DNA of 64,000 bases from contig CAXXGW010000002.1 of NCBI GenBank assembly GCA_963666755.2, positions 62,001-126,000 of the forward strand, written 5' to 3'. The DNA comes from CAXXOK01 sp963666755 (GTDB lineage Bacteria > Bacillota > Clostridia > Christensenellales > Aristaeellaceae). Below are positions 1 through 8,260 of the stretch, piece by piece; within the stretch, counting starts at the first letter, position 1; each line of letters begins with the position of its first letter. The notes beneath the pieces were generated by a model that did no database searches, had not been told where the DNA came from, and saw nothing but the letters and a program-made list of their open reading frames with translations. Position numbers and translations under genes: made by a program.

Positions 1-387
1 AAGGCTTACGGGCTGGCGATTCTGGCCATATCGCTGTTCTGCTTTCACGATGTGCTGGTGGTGGCGGGCGGCAGCGTTGTCAGTACGCTGATCGCCACCT
101 TTGTAAACGCCGCCCCCAACAAACGGCTGCTGGGGTATCGCTATCTGGAGCAGGTGCGCGACCTGCTGCCTTCGCTGGGCCTCACCGCGCTGATGGGCGC
201 AGCCGTCTGGGCCGCCGGGCTGATTCCGCTTGCGCCGCTGTGGCGGCTGCTGGTACAAACAGCCGTAGGGGTGGCGGTGTACGGGGGGCTGTCTGTGTTG
301 TTCAAGCCCGAAGCCTACCGGGGGGTGCTGGACATGGCGCGCGCCCTGCGCAGCCGCCCCGCGCCCGACGCCGACCCCGCCGCCTGA
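1..387 (+). CDS. Polysaccharide flippase, C-terminal part (cut by window edge)
   Basis: The frame is open from base 1, so only the C-terminal ~128 residues are present. The visible part has hydrophobic helices separated by short basic loops, including the NKRLLGYRYLEQ motif before two membrane segments. This layout is typical of Wzx/MATE-like O-antigen and teichoic-type polysaccharide exporters, which flip lipid-linked oligosaccharides across the membrane. The tail is Pro/Ala/Asp-rich. An ATP-grasp gene follows 39 bp later on the same strand, which fits a cell-surface glycan operon. The family call rests on the C-terminus only. Confidence 0.6.
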   Translation, partial: KAYGLAILAISLFCFHDVLVVAGGSVVSTLIATFVNAAPNKRLLGYRYLEQVRDLLPSLGLTALMGAAVWAAGLIPLAPLWRLLVQTAVGVAVYGGLSVLFKPEAYRGVLDMARALRSRPAPDADPAA

Positions 388-426
388 CCGCCGCCGCGCC
401 CCACTCACGCAAGGGAGGGTTTTCCG

Positions 427-1389
427 ATGCCGACCGTACTGCTGACCGCCATAGGCTCCGCCGCGGCGCATGCTGCCCATACGGCCCTGACCGCCGCGGG
501 CTGCCGGGTGCTCGGCTGCGATATTTATCCCCGCGCCTGGAACGTGAACGCCATGGAGATGGAACCGTTCCTGAACGTGCCTCCGGCCACCGATGCGGAG
601 GCCTACACCGCAGCGCTGCTGGACGCCGTGCGCGCCTACGGCATCCAGGCTATCCTGCCCCTGACCGACGTGGAGGTGGACGTGCTTTGCACCCGTAAGC
701 CTGCCTTTGCAGCGCTGGGCGCGACCGTCTGCTGCCCCGAACCCGCCGTGGCCGACCTTTGCCGCGATAAGCTGCGCATGGCGCAATCGCTGGATGCGGC
801 GGGGCTGTGCGACGTGATCCCCACATGGACGCGCGAAACCCTCCCGGCGGAGCCGCCCTACCCGCTGCTGCTCAAACCCCTGCGGGGCCGCAGCAGTCAG
901 GCCCAACAGGTGGCGGACGATGCGCAGGCGCTTACCCTGGCGCTCAGCCAGCGGGCGGATTACATCCTCCAGCCCTATTGGCCCGGCGACGTATACACCG
1001 TCGATTGCGCCCGCGATGCGCAAGGCAACACGGTTACCCTGACCCGCCGGGAGCGCCTGCGCACTGTGAACGGGCTTGGCACCGCGGTGGAAATCTGCCC
1101 CGCCCATCCGCTGGACGCGGTGTGCCGCGGCATACTGGCCCATGTAGGGCTGGTGGGCGTGGTCAATATGGAGTTTATCCGCCGTGGGGATACCTACCGC
1201 TTTTTAGAGGTCAACCCCCGCTTTTCAGGCGGGGTTGGGTTCAGCCTGCTGGCGGGGTATGATTTTGTGAATGCCATGCTGCGCTGCCACGCGGGGTTAC
1301 CGCTGGTACCGGCTCCGGTTTTCGCGCCGATGACGCTGGCACAGCGCTATGAGATGTGTATCACGCGCCGGGGCGGAGAAGATCAGTAA
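427..1389 (+). CDS. ATP-grasp domain protein (carbamoyl-phosphate-synthase-like)
   Basis: A 320-residue protein beginning MPTVLLTAIGSAAAH, a Rossmann-like pre-ATP-grasp domain. The ATP-grasp fold follows: the segment PLLLKPLRGRSSQ (about residues 145-157) is the nucleotide-binding Lys strand, and EFIRRGDTYRFLEVNPRFSGG (about 250-270) carries the metal-binding Glu and Asn. Such enzymes form amide or peptide bonds through acyl-phosphates. In polysaccharide operons they often modify sugars or cell-surface substrates, but the substrate cannot be read here. The start has a good AGGGAGG site, and the gene probably shares a transcript with the flippase. It ends directly before a repeat cluster. Confidence 0.7.
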   Translation: MPTVLLTAIGSAAAHAAHTALTAAGCRVLGCDIYPRAWNVNAMEMEPFLNVPPATDAEAYTAALLDAVRAYGIQAILPLTDVEVDVLCTRKPAFAALGATVCCPEPAVADLCRDKLRMAQSLDAAGLCDVIPTWTRETLPAEPPYPLLLKPLRGRSSQAQQVADDAQALTLALSQRADYILQPYWPGDVYTVDCARDAQGNTVTLTRRERLRTVNGLGTAVEICPAHPLDAVCRGILAHVGLVGVVNMEFIRRGDTYRFLEVNPRFSGGVGFSLLAGYDFVNAMLRCHAGLPLVPAPVFAPMTLAQRYEMCITRRGGEDQ

Positions 1390-1395
1390 AAATGG

Positions 1396-1724
1396 GTCAA
1401 GGGCCAAGGGCCCTTGTCAGGTTTCCAAAGGGTGAAACCCTTTGGTAGGTTTGGGCGAAGCCCATGCCCTCAGCCGCAGCGAGAGTGCGCAGCGCGCGAA
1501 CAGCGCCAAAGGCGCTATGAGGCGCGCGGGGATAGAAATAAGCCGCATGAAAGCAAAAAGGGGGTCAAGGGCCAAGGGCCCTTGTCAGGTTTCCAAAGGG
1601 TGAAACCCTTTGGTAGGTTTGGGCGAAGCCCATGCCCTCAGCCGCAGCGAGAGTGCGCAGCGCGCGAACAGCGCCGCAGGCGCTATGAGGCGCGCGGGGA
1701 TAGAAGCCTGCCTCATGCAAGCGG
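1396..1724 (+). repeat. 168-bp tandem repeat, cluster A, two sense copies
   Basis: Two near-identical copies start at 1396 and 1564 (period 168). Each has three hairpins: CAAGGGCC/GGCCCTTG-type, CCAAAGGG-TGAAA-CCCTTTGG, and a core around AACAGCGCC-n4-GGCGCTATGAGG. The copies lie downstream of, and in the same sense as, the ATP-grasp gene. Because 168 is a multiple of three, an ORF runs through both copies, but it has the composition of repeat DNA and I do not call it a gene. Confidence 0.9.
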
Positions 1725-1995
1725 TAGAAGCTGGTTAGGTGCCATCTCCTTCCCCGTATAGGGCAAAACAAGGCTCTTGAATACAACCAGAAAGGCCGGG
1801 GCGATCGCCCCGGCCTGTGCTGTTTCACTTTGGAAGGGTTCAGGCCATGAGCCGTACCCGCGCGCCTCATAGCGCCTTCGGCGCTGTTCGCGCGCTACTT
1901 TTTTGGGGTAGATCCGGGGGACGCAGGGGTTTCACCCCTGCACCATGACAAGGGCTTCGCCCTTGACCCCTCTCCGCTGCGGCGGGGGGCTTGTG
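1725..1995. repeat. Central palindrome element plus one antisense repeat core, cluster A
   Basis: A ~130-bp block closely matches 6135-6270. It contains a perfect palindrome at 1794-1815 (stem GGCCGGGGC, loop GATC). To its right is one repeat core in the opposite orientation (about 1860-1895), then a hairpin GCAGGGG-TTTCA-CCCCTGC and the CAAGGGC/GCCCTTG motif. The right-hand part therefore reads in the sense of the minus-strand peptidase ending at 2026. The palindrome may act as a bidirectional terminator, although its T-tracts are poor. Confidence 0.8.
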
Positions 1996-2025
1996 ATTCT
2001 ACCCTTACACCTATTTTCCACTTGC

Positions 2026-3312
2026 TCAGGTTTCGCCCATGGCCTGCAAATATTCCTCCAGGCACCAGCCCTTATCCCGCATCACCACGGAGTGCTGCAC
2101 CCCCACATACCGGATATGCCACACCTCGGCGGTAAAGCCGGTAATGGCTTCCTTGCCCTCCTGATACCGCACAATAAACCCATAATCCCAGCAGTTTTTG
2201 TGCAGCCAGATTTGCTGCTTGGTGCCCTTGAAAATCGTATCGGCCACCGTAATATCAAACGCGAGGCCCGTATGGTGCTCGCTGGTGCCGGGGTCGGCCA
2301 CGGTCTGCTGCGTGGCGCTCACGGCCGAGGCTTTGGTGCGCCCATCCTTGAGGTACTCCTGCACCTTGTCGTCAAACAGTTTCTTCTGGTACGCATAGCT
2401 GCGGTACCCGGCGCTGATCTGCCAGCCGGTGATACCGTCGGCCTTGGCGGCCTCAAACATCTCCTTGAGCGCGTCCACCGCCTCGCGGTTGCCCTGAATT
2501 TCGCTGCCCTTAACGTATACCAGGCTGGACGGCAGGGTGTTGCGCAACCCCACCAGATCGCTGGGCTGATAATCCTGCGGCACCGGATGGTCGCGGTTTA
2601 CCAGCAGCGGCATCGTCGCGGGGTCCGGCGTAGGGGTAACCTGCACGGCGGGCGCATCGGAGGCGAACACCGCGGCCATGGTGGCGCTGCCGCATACGCC
2701 GTCCACATCCAGCCCGTTCTGGCTCTGGAACAGGCGGATGGCCTCCTGCGTGCCGCCGCCGTAATCGCCATCCACGCCGCCGGCGTAATAGCCCAAATCC
2801 TTCAGGCGCTGCTGCAGGCTCTTGACGGCGTCGCCCTGATCCCCCTTGCTCAGCTTGGAGGGCGTGGGCGAAGGCGTGGGCGTGGGGATGTAATAATCCG
2901 CCTTGCCGCCGTACAGCGATGCAAGCGTGTCCGCACCGGCCAGCCCGTCGGCAATCAGCCCCTGCTGGTTCTGGAAAAGCTTGACCGCCAGCGCCGTGGC
3001 CTGCCCGTACTGCCCGTCCACCTCGCCGGTATAGTAACCCAGCGTCTTGAGCTGGGTCTGCAGGCGGGTTACCTCGTCGCCAGCGGTGCCCAGCTTGAGC
3101 ACCAGCGCCGTCGCGGCAGGGGTGTTGGCCGGGTCGGCCGTTACCATCAGCATGCTGGCGGTATTGGCGGTGGGGGTGGGCGTGGCGTTGCGCTCGCGGT
3201 CAAGCGAGGTATATGCGTCCATCGTGCCCGGCGCAAGCAGGTAAATGCCCACGCAGCAGGCTGCGAGGGCCACCCAGAGCAGGAGGGTTGTAATGCTCGG
3301 CTTCTGACGCAT
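2026..3312 (-). CDS. M15-family D-alanyl-D-alanine carboxypeptidase with two peptidoglycan-binding domains
   Basis: A 428-residue secreted or membrane-anchored wall hydrolase. A single N-terminal membrane segment (residues 8-27) is followed by a Thr/Pro linker. Two PG_binding_1 repeats follow (about 75-134 and 160-217, each with LGYY-x-G-VDG-YG), joined by a TPTPSPTPS linker. The M15B VanY-like catalytic domain is at about 240-425. Zinc and catalytic residues are visible in SEHHTGLAFD (344-353) and WHIRY (398-402). It would trim the terminal D-Ala of peptidoglycan stem peptides. I chose the ATG at 3312 because GAAAGGAG lies just upstream; an in-frame extension to 3372 lacks such a site. No resistance-operon genes lie nearby, so a housekeeping wall role is likely. 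Confidence 0.88.
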   Translation of the reverse strand: MRQKPSITTLLLWVALAACCVGIYLLAPGTMDAYTSLDRERNATPTPTANTASMLMVTADPANTPAATALVLKLGTAGDEVTRLQTQLKTLGYYTGEVDGQYGQATALAVKLFQNQQGLIADGLAGADTLASLYGGKADYYIPTPTPSPTPSKLSKGDQGDAVKSLQQRLKDLGYYAGGVDGDYGGGTQEAIRLFQSQNGLDVDGVCGSATMAAVFASDAPAVQVTPTPDPATMPLLVNRDHPVPQDYQPSDLVGLRNTLPSSLVYVKGSEIQGNREAVDALKEMFEAAKADGITGWQISAGYRSYAYQKKLFDDKVQEYLKDGRTKASAVSATQQTVADPGTSEHHTGLAFDITVADTIFKGTKQQIWLHKNCWDYGFIVRYQEGKEAITGFTAEVWHIRYVGVQHSVVMRDKGWCLEEYLQAMGET

Positions 3313-3417
3313 GGCGGCTCCTTTCGGCTGGGGGCGGCTTAGCGCGCAAACCCCGGTTATACAACGGCGCACCCCTGCCGGTTATGCCCGCGCGGGCGGG
3401 TTTTTACAGGCGCGGCG

Positions 3418-4329
3418 TTACGCGCGCCACAGCGGCCGGGGGTAAAGCCCCGCGTCGGTCATGCTCTGCAATGCCTCGATTACGCCGGGGCGGTCCTCCC
3501 GGTAGGTAACGCCGTACCAGCGATCCGGCGTGGCGGCCACGGTCACGCGGGCACGCCCCGCGCGCAGCAGCGCGTCCACCGCAAAGGGCAGAAAGAACTC
3601 CGCCTTGGCCGGGTTTTCCTTGAGCGCCGTGTCCAGAAACGCGGGGAAGGCCTCGGCCAGCCGATCCATCATCGCGCGGGGGAAGCCCCACAGGTTCATG
3701 CTCACGATGGTCTGCGGGTCCAGCCGGGTATAGGTTTGCAGGTCCTCGCTCATCAGCGGGCCGTCGACGGTGGAGATGATATGCGTGCGCTCGTTGATAT
3801 CTTGCAGCATCCCGTCGGCATCCACCTCGCACACGCCGCGCGCAACGCTGCCGCTCGCGCTCAGGGTGTTGGTCAGGTGGTAGCCCACCATGGAAAAATC
3901 GCAGTCGCCCTGCACGCGGGCCAGCGCATCGTACGCCAGCTGGAACGCTTTGGCGCCGTAATAATCGTCCGCGTTAATCACGCAAAAGGGCGCGTCGATC
4001 TGCGCGCGGGCGGCCAGCACCGCATGCCCCGTACCCCACGGCTTGCTGCGCCCCTCCGGCACGGCGTACCCGGCGGGCAGGTCGGTCAGCTCCTGATAGG
4101 CGAAGCTGAACGGCATACGCACGCGGCTGCCCAGCAGGCGGCGGAAGTCCTCTTCGTTTTCCCGTTTGATGACCAGCACCGCGCGGCCAAAACCGGCGCG
4201 GCGCGCGTCGAAAAGCGAATAGTCCAGGATAAACTCCCCATCCGGCCCGACGGGGTCCATCTGTTTGAGCCCGCCGTAGCGGCTGCCCATCCCCGCGGCC
4301 ATAATCAGCAGGATCGGTTTGACGGCCAT
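3418..4329 (-). CDS. Sugar-phosphate nucleotidyltransferase family protein
   Basis: A 303-residue protein with the NTP-transferase signature near the N-terminus: LIMAAGMGSRYGGLKQ (residues 7-22), the GxGxR-type nucleotide-binding loop. FCVINADDYYG (about 117-127) holds the metal-binding Asp pair and TPDRWYGVTY lies near the end. These enzymes couple a sugar-1-phosphate to NTP, giving an activated sugar for surface glycans. The exact sugar and nucleotide are not clear; the extended GGLKQ loop and the length fit a stand-alone family common in Clostridia rather than a bona fide RfbA or GalU. The gene has its own minus-strand promoter at 4404-4433. Confidence 0.75.
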   Translation of the reverse strand: MAVKPILLIMAAGMGSRYGGLKQMDPVGPDGEFILDYSLFDARRAGFGRAVLVIKRENEEDFRRLLGSRVRMPFSFAYQELTDLPAGYAVPEGRSKPWGTGHAVLAARAQIDAPFCVINADDYYGAKAFQLAYDALARVQGDCDFSMVGYHLTNTLSASGSVARGVCEVDADGMLQDINERTHIISTVDGPLMSEDLQTYTRLDPQTIVSMNLWGFPRAMMDRLAEAFPAFLDTALKENPAKAEFFLPFAVDALLRAGRARVTVAATPDRWYGVTYREDRPGVIEALQSMTDAGLYPRPLWRA

Positions 4330-4403
4330 GCAAGGGTCACTCCGTTTCCTTGGTTGTGCCAGCCGCGTGCAGCCGGGGGCGGCGTGCGGCAGTCCTGTAT
4401 TGT

Positions 4404-4433
4404 ATTATACCATGGGGCAGGCCCGTGCGGCAA
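4404..4433 (-). promoter_or_regulatory. Sigma-70-type promoter of the nucleotidyltransferase gene
   Basis: Read on the minus strand: TTGCCG, an 18-bp spacer, then TATAAT preceded by TGG (extended -10). It lies 75 bp upstream of the start at 4329. Confidence 0.6.
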
Positions 4434-4581
4434 CCGCCGCAGGTTGCCGGGGCGGGCGCCTGGTGGCACGCGGCGCATCAGGAAGGGCTGCCACGCCCCT
4501 CCACGGTGGAGCGCACCCCCGGCATAGCTCGGTAAATATGACGAAATTGTGGAGGGAACATGACGGGCTATGACCAGATTG

Positions 4582-4610
4582 TTGACATTGCGTTGTGAAT
4601 ATGCTATACT
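4582..4610 (+). promoter_or_regulatory. Near-consensus promoter of the MBL-fold gene
   Basis: TTGACA, a 17-bp spacer, TATACT, with TGC just upstream of the -10 (extended -10). It faces the MBL gene and leaves a transcribed leader of about 150 nt before the GTG start, longer than needed. I see no known riboswitch in the leader. Confidence 0.8.
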
Positions 4611-4766
4611 TCGTTGAACGTTGCGGGCCGCCTCGCTTTTTAAGGGCCGGTCGGGCGCAACGGCAAGCCGCTTGACTCATGAGCAATCATTTGTAATATT
4701 TTGTAAACCCGAAAGCAGAAGGGTGCAGAATGTTACGACGTTTTCATGATGATGGAGGTTTTTTTT

Positions 4767-5642
4767 GTGCAAAAACAGCTCAAGGTTACATATCATTACA
4801 ACAGCGGGTTCTCCATCCGGGTGGGAAGCAGCCTGCTGGTGTTCGACTACTGGGAGGGTGAAAACAGGCGGCTATCCGAGGTTGGCAGGTTAAACCGGAG
4901 CATCCTCAAGGCGTTTGAACAGGTCTACGTTTTCATCAGCCACGCGCATCCCGACCATCTGGACCCCGTGGTGTACGATTGGCGCAACGACGTGCCCAAC
5001 ATCCAATACATTGTCAGTGCCGACCTGCCCATTGGCAAGCGCGGCCGCCGCGTCGCCCCGCTGGATACCCTGACGCTCAGCCAGGACATCAGCGTTCAGG
5101 CGTTTGACAGCACCGACCTGGGCGTGAGCTTTTTAGTGACCGCCTACGGCATGCGCATCTTCCACGCGGGCGACCTGAACCTGTGGCACTGGCGGCAGGA
5201 AAGCTCCCTGCGGGAAATCGAAGCCGCCGAGGAAGCCTTCTACACCGCCTGCGAGCCAATCCCCTCTGGGCAGATCGATCTGGCCATGTTTCCCGTCGAC
5301 CCACGGCAGGGTCTTTTGTACGACGCGGGCGCCAATCACTTTATCCTGACGAAGAAGCCGCGCCTGTTCATCCCCATGCACTGGCAGGATCGCCCCGAGG
5401 TGGCCATCGACTTTGCGCGGCGGGCGCGCACCCCGCAAACCGAGGTGCTGGCCATGACCCGCCCGGGCGAATCCGCCACCATCACCTATGACGACCGTAT
5501 TCTGGACATCCACATTGTGGAGCCGCCCAAGGATTTGAACGACCTTCCCCCCACCCCGGCGCGCCGCCCCGATTACCGCGGGCTGGGCGAAACGGGCGAG
5601 GATCCCTTTGCCGATACCGACCTGCCCGTGGATTTCAGCTGA
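4767..5642 (+). CDS. MBL-fold metallo-hydrolase
   Basis: A protein of about 291 residues with the metallo-beta-lactamase fold. The metal motif ISHAHPDHLDP (H-x-H-x-D-H) sits near residue 60, the second metal Asp is probably in FHAGDLNLWHW (near 140), and a late His is in IPMHWQ (near 208). The YHYNSGFSIRVGSSLLVFDYW start is typical of the stand-alone L-ascorbate-6-P-lactonase/UlaG-like hydrolases of Clostridia. The substrate is unknown. I prefer the GTG at 4767 because GGAGG ends eight bases upstream; an in-frame ATG at 4746 has no such site. The gene ends just before repeat cluster B. Confidence 0.8.
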   Translation: MQKQLKVTYHYNSGFSIRVGSSLLVFDYWEGENRRLSEVGRLNRSILKAFEQVYVFISHAHPDHLDPVVYDWRNDVPNIQYIVSADLPIGKRGRRVAPLDTLTLSQDISVQAFDSTDLGVSFLVTAYGMRIFHAGDLNLWHWRQESSLREIEAAEEAFYTACEPIPSGQIDLAMFPVDPRQGLLYDAGANHFILTKKPRLFIPMHWQDRPEVAIDFARRARTPQTEVLAMTRPGESATITYDDRILDIHIVEPPKDLNDLPPTPARRPDYRGLGETGEDPFADTDLPVDFS

Positions 5643-5670
5643 GGGCGGAATGGGGACAGCGGGAAACCGG

Positions 5671-6134
5671 GTCAAGGGCCGCTGGCCCTTGTCAGGTTTC
5701 CAAAGGGTGAAACCCTTTGGCCCAGCCGCAGCGAGAGTGCGCAGCGCGCGAACAGCGCCGCAGGCGCTATGAGGCGCGCGGGGAAAGCGCTTTGCTTGCA
5801 TTATGGAATGTACCTTGCACCCGCCGCAACGGAACCGGGTCAAGGGCCGCTGGCCCTTGTCAGGTTTCCAAAGGGTGAAACCCTTTGGCCCAGCCGCAGC
5901 GAGCGCGCGCAGCGCGCGAACAGCGCCGCAGGCGCTATGAGGCGCGCGGGGAAAGCGCTTTGCTTGCATTATGGAATGTACCTTGCGCCCGCCGCAGCGG
6001 AACCGGGTCAAGGGCCGCTGGCCCTTGACAGGTTTCCAAAGGGTGAAACCCTTTGGCCCAGCCGCAGCGAGCGCGCGCAGCGCGCGAACAGCGCCGCAGG
6101 CGCTATGAGGCGCGCGGGGGCGGACACCAGCCCT
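5671..6134 (+). repeat. 168-bp tandem repeat, cluster B, three sense copies
   Basis: Copies start at 5671, 5839 and 6007, exactly 168 bp apart, with very few differences. The hairpins are those of cluster A, but the distal ~50 bp differ (they include a GCTTTGCTTGCATTATGG segment). The copies lie in the 3' flank of, and in the same sense as, the MBL gene. Confidence 0.92.
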
Positions 6135-6410
6135 ATGCTAGCGGTAGAAGTCGGTTAGCTACCGTATCCTTCCCCGTATAGGGCGGAACAAGGCTCTTGA
6201 ATGCAACCAACAAGGCCGGGGCGATCGCCCCGGCCTGTGCTATTTGACTTTGGAAGGGTTCAGGCCGTGAGCCGCACCCGCGCGCCTCATAGCGCCTTTG
6301 GCGCTGTTCGCGCGCTACGTTTTTAGGGTGAATCCGGGGGACGCAGGGGTTTCACCCCTGCACCCTGACAAGGGCTTTCGCCCTTGACCCTTTTCCGCTG
6401 CGGCGGGGGC
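6135..6410. repeat. Central palindrome element plus one antisense repeat core, cluster B
   Basis: Closely matches cluster A: the AGCGGTAGAAG...CTTCCCCGTATAGGGC block, the GGCCGGGGC-GATC palindrome at 6214-6235, then one repeat core in reverse orientation (about 6282-6318) and a GCAGGGG-TTTCA-CCCCTGC hairpin. The right half lies in the sense of the minus-strand phosphoesterase ending at 6446. Confidence 0.8.
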
Positions 6411-6445
6411 TATGCAATGAACAGCTCTCTGTCCTTCTCTCCCCT

Positions 6446-7147
6446 TCAGCGGCTATACAGGCCGGTCTGCACCTCGCGGATATACGTATCAATCCGCGGT
6501 ACCTGCGGGGTCGCCTGCGCATCCGACACCGCACGGGCCCGGTCATAGGGCAGCGTCAGCAGCCGTACCTCCAGCGCTGCCCCGGCATCCTGCACATCCC
6601 CCTCCAGCAGGGCATAACAGCACAGCGGCTCCCCCAGTGCGTTGCCCACGCTGCCGCAGTTAAAAAACAGCCCCGGCGTAAGCATCCGCAGCGCCTGCCG
6701 GTGCGCGTCGGCACAGCCCACGCAATCACAGCGGAAGCCGTTGCAATCGGTAAAGAAGGGGTCGATCGTCTGCGCATCATGCTGGGCGGTTACCAGCGTG
6801 CGCATCACCGGTCGGCCGTGGAACAGCCGGATACGGCGGCCGCTCAGCGTGAGCGTCTTTTCCAGCGGCAGGTTACGCAGCGTTTCCATCCGCTTTTCGC
6901 CCAGCTGCCGCCAGTAAAAATCATCGGGCGCGTACTGGCGGTACCCCACGCCAAAATCCCAGTTGCCGCCCAGGATCAGGTCACAGTTAGCCACCGCCCA
7001 ATCGAACGTGCGGTCGCTTGAAGGGCCTTTGCCCACCAGATCCCCCAGGCAGTAGAGGCGATCCGCGCCCCGGCGGGCAAGGTCGCGCTCCAGCGCCTGG
7101 GTGGCGGGCCAGTTGCCGTGCAGGTCGGCGATCAGCGCAATGCGCAT
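6446..7147 (-). CDS. Metallophosphoesterase (calcineurin-like)
   Basis: A 233-residue protein with the ordered metal motifs of the calcineurin-like superfamily: IADLHGN (residues 6-12), CLGDLVGKGPSS (about 34-45), GGNWDFG (about 61-67, in place of GNHE/GNHD) and LFHGRP (about 109-114). It has the YfcE/Apah-like small-enzyme size and no other domain. A role as a cytoplasmic phosphodiesterase or phosphatase is likely; the substrate is unknown. It is the last of three closely spaced minus-strand genes (serine hydrolase 26 bp upstream, HAD phosphatase before that). Confidence 0.82.
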   Translation of the reverse strand: MRIALIADLHGNWPATQALERDLARRGADRLYCLGDLVGKGPSSDRTFDWAVANCDLILGGNWDFGVGYRQYAPDDFYWRQLGEKRMETLRNLPLEKTLTLSGRRIRLFHGRPVMRTLVTAQHDAQTIDPFFTDCNGFRCDCVGCADAHRQALRMLTPGLFFNCGSVGNALGEPLCCYALLEGDVQDAGAALEVRLLTLPYDRARAVSDAQATPQVPRIDTYIREVQTGLYSR

Positions 7148-7173
7148 TGGGGCATCCCCTTCCGTTTGGTGTT

Positions 7174-8217
7174 TCAGCCCTTGGCGGCGTACACGGCGTT
7201 ATGCACCAGCCGCCGCACGCGGTAGATGGCGGTGGAATCCCGCGTAGGGCACACGCGGTTGGCCAGCAGAACCACATAGAGCTTCTCCTCCGGTTCCAGC
7301 GTGACGCTGGTGCCGGTAAAGCCCGTGTGCCCAACCGTTGTGCGGGGGAACAGATCGCCGGTGTACCCATCGTCATACCACGGCAGGTAGAACCCCAGCC
7401 CCCGGGCCTGCAAAAGCCCCTCGGTGTGGTTTCGCAGCGCGAGGCGCACCGTGGGCGCCGATAAATAGCGTGTACCGTCCGGCAGCTGGCCTTCGGCGGC
7501 CAGCATTTGCAGCCAAAGCGCCAGATCGTCCGCAGTGGAAAATACCCCGGCATTGCCCGCCGCGCCGCCCAGAAAACGGGCGTTCTCGTCATGCACCACG
7601 CCGCGCAGCAGGGTGCCGTCCGGTTGCCGCTCGGTGGGGGCGATGTTCTCGCCCGTGGGGCGGTAGCCGGTGCGCGACATGCGCAGCGGCCAGAACACTT
7701 CCTGCACCGCCAGCTCCGAAAGCGGCTGTCCGTACAGGCATTCCAGCAGCTGCCCCAGCAGCAGGTACCCCGCGCAGCAGTATTGCACGCGTGCGCCCGG
7801 CGGCGCGGTCAGCCGCGCGTTCAGGATCAGCTCCGTCGCGCGGGCAGGGTCGTCGGTCATGCGCCACAGGTGCAGCCCGCCGGGGAAGCCCGCCGTGTGC
7901 GTCAGCAGCTGGCGGATGGTCAGCTCCCGCTTATCGGCAGGCGCCTCAATAAAGGTGCCCAGCTTATCCCACAGGCACAGTTTGCCGCTTTCCAGCGCGC
8001 GCAGGGCAAGCATGGCGGTCACCAGCGGCTTGGTGACGGACGCCAGGTCAAAGCGCGTCTGTTCGTTTGTGAGGGGCTCGTTTTCCTCGGGCCCCAGCCG
8101 TCCGTAAGCGCGGCGGAAGAGCACCTTCTCCCCCCGGCCCACCAGCAGCACCGCCGATGGAAACACCCGGTCGGTAACCGCCTGACGCATCAGCTCGTCG
8201 GCACGCGCAAAGTTCAT
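7174..8217 (-). CDS. Serine hydrolase of the beta-lactamase (class C/penicillin-binding) family
   Basis: A protein of about 347 residues. The S-x-x-K active-site motif is in DLASVTKPLV (about 60-70), the Y-x-[NS]-equivalent is in VQYCCAGYLLLG (about 137-148, with Ala rather than Asn, so YCA), and the HTG box is in GHTGFTG (near 305). There is no signal peptide, so it is probably cytoplasmic. Such proteins are usually esterases or D-amino-acid peptidases rather than resistance enzymes. The ATG at 8217 follows GGAGG by about nine bases; an upstream in-frame GTG at 8226 overlaps that site. Confidence 0.8.
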   Translation of the reverse strand: MNFARADELMRQAVTDRVFPSAVLLVGRGEKVLFRRAYGRLGPEENEPLTNEQTRFDLASVTKPLVTAMLALRALESGKLCLWDKLGTFIEAPADKRELTIRQLLTHTAGFPGGLHLWRMTDDPARATELILNARLTAPPGARVQYCCAGYLLLGQLLECLYGQPLSELAVQEVFWPLRMSRTGYRPTGENIAPTERQPDGTLLRGVVHDENARFLGGAAGNAGVFSTADDLALWLQMLAAEGQLPDGTRYLSAPTVRLALRNHTEGLLQARGLGFYLPWYDDGYTGDLFPRTTVGHTGFTGTSVTLEPEEKLYVVLLANRVCPTRDSTAIYRVRRLVHNAVYAAKG

Positions 8218-8260
8218 CCCGCTCACCTCCGCAGGGGGTCGCCGCCAGAGCCTTCCGGCC

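Noticed and set aside
1414..1761. Open frames inside the 168-bp repeat clusters (also 5133-6011 minus, 5769-6158 plus and frames at 40842-41551)
   Set aside because: The 168-bp period is a multiple of three, so frames stay open through copies; peptides simply repeat (QRECAAREQRRRRYEARG) and have no ribosome site or family.
1396..1995. CRISPR array
   Set aside because: Repeat units are 168 bp, contiguous, without short repeats and unique spacers, and no cas genes are present.
3360..3410. Terminator for the nucleotidyltransferase gene at GCCCGCGCGGGCGGGTTTTT
   Set aside because: The T-tract is on the plus strand while both flanking genes are on the minus strand, so it does not fit.
4617..4766. 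Riboswitch in the leader of the MBL-fold gene
   Set aside because: The ~150-nt leader has only weak pairing and no motif of a riboswitch class I recognise.
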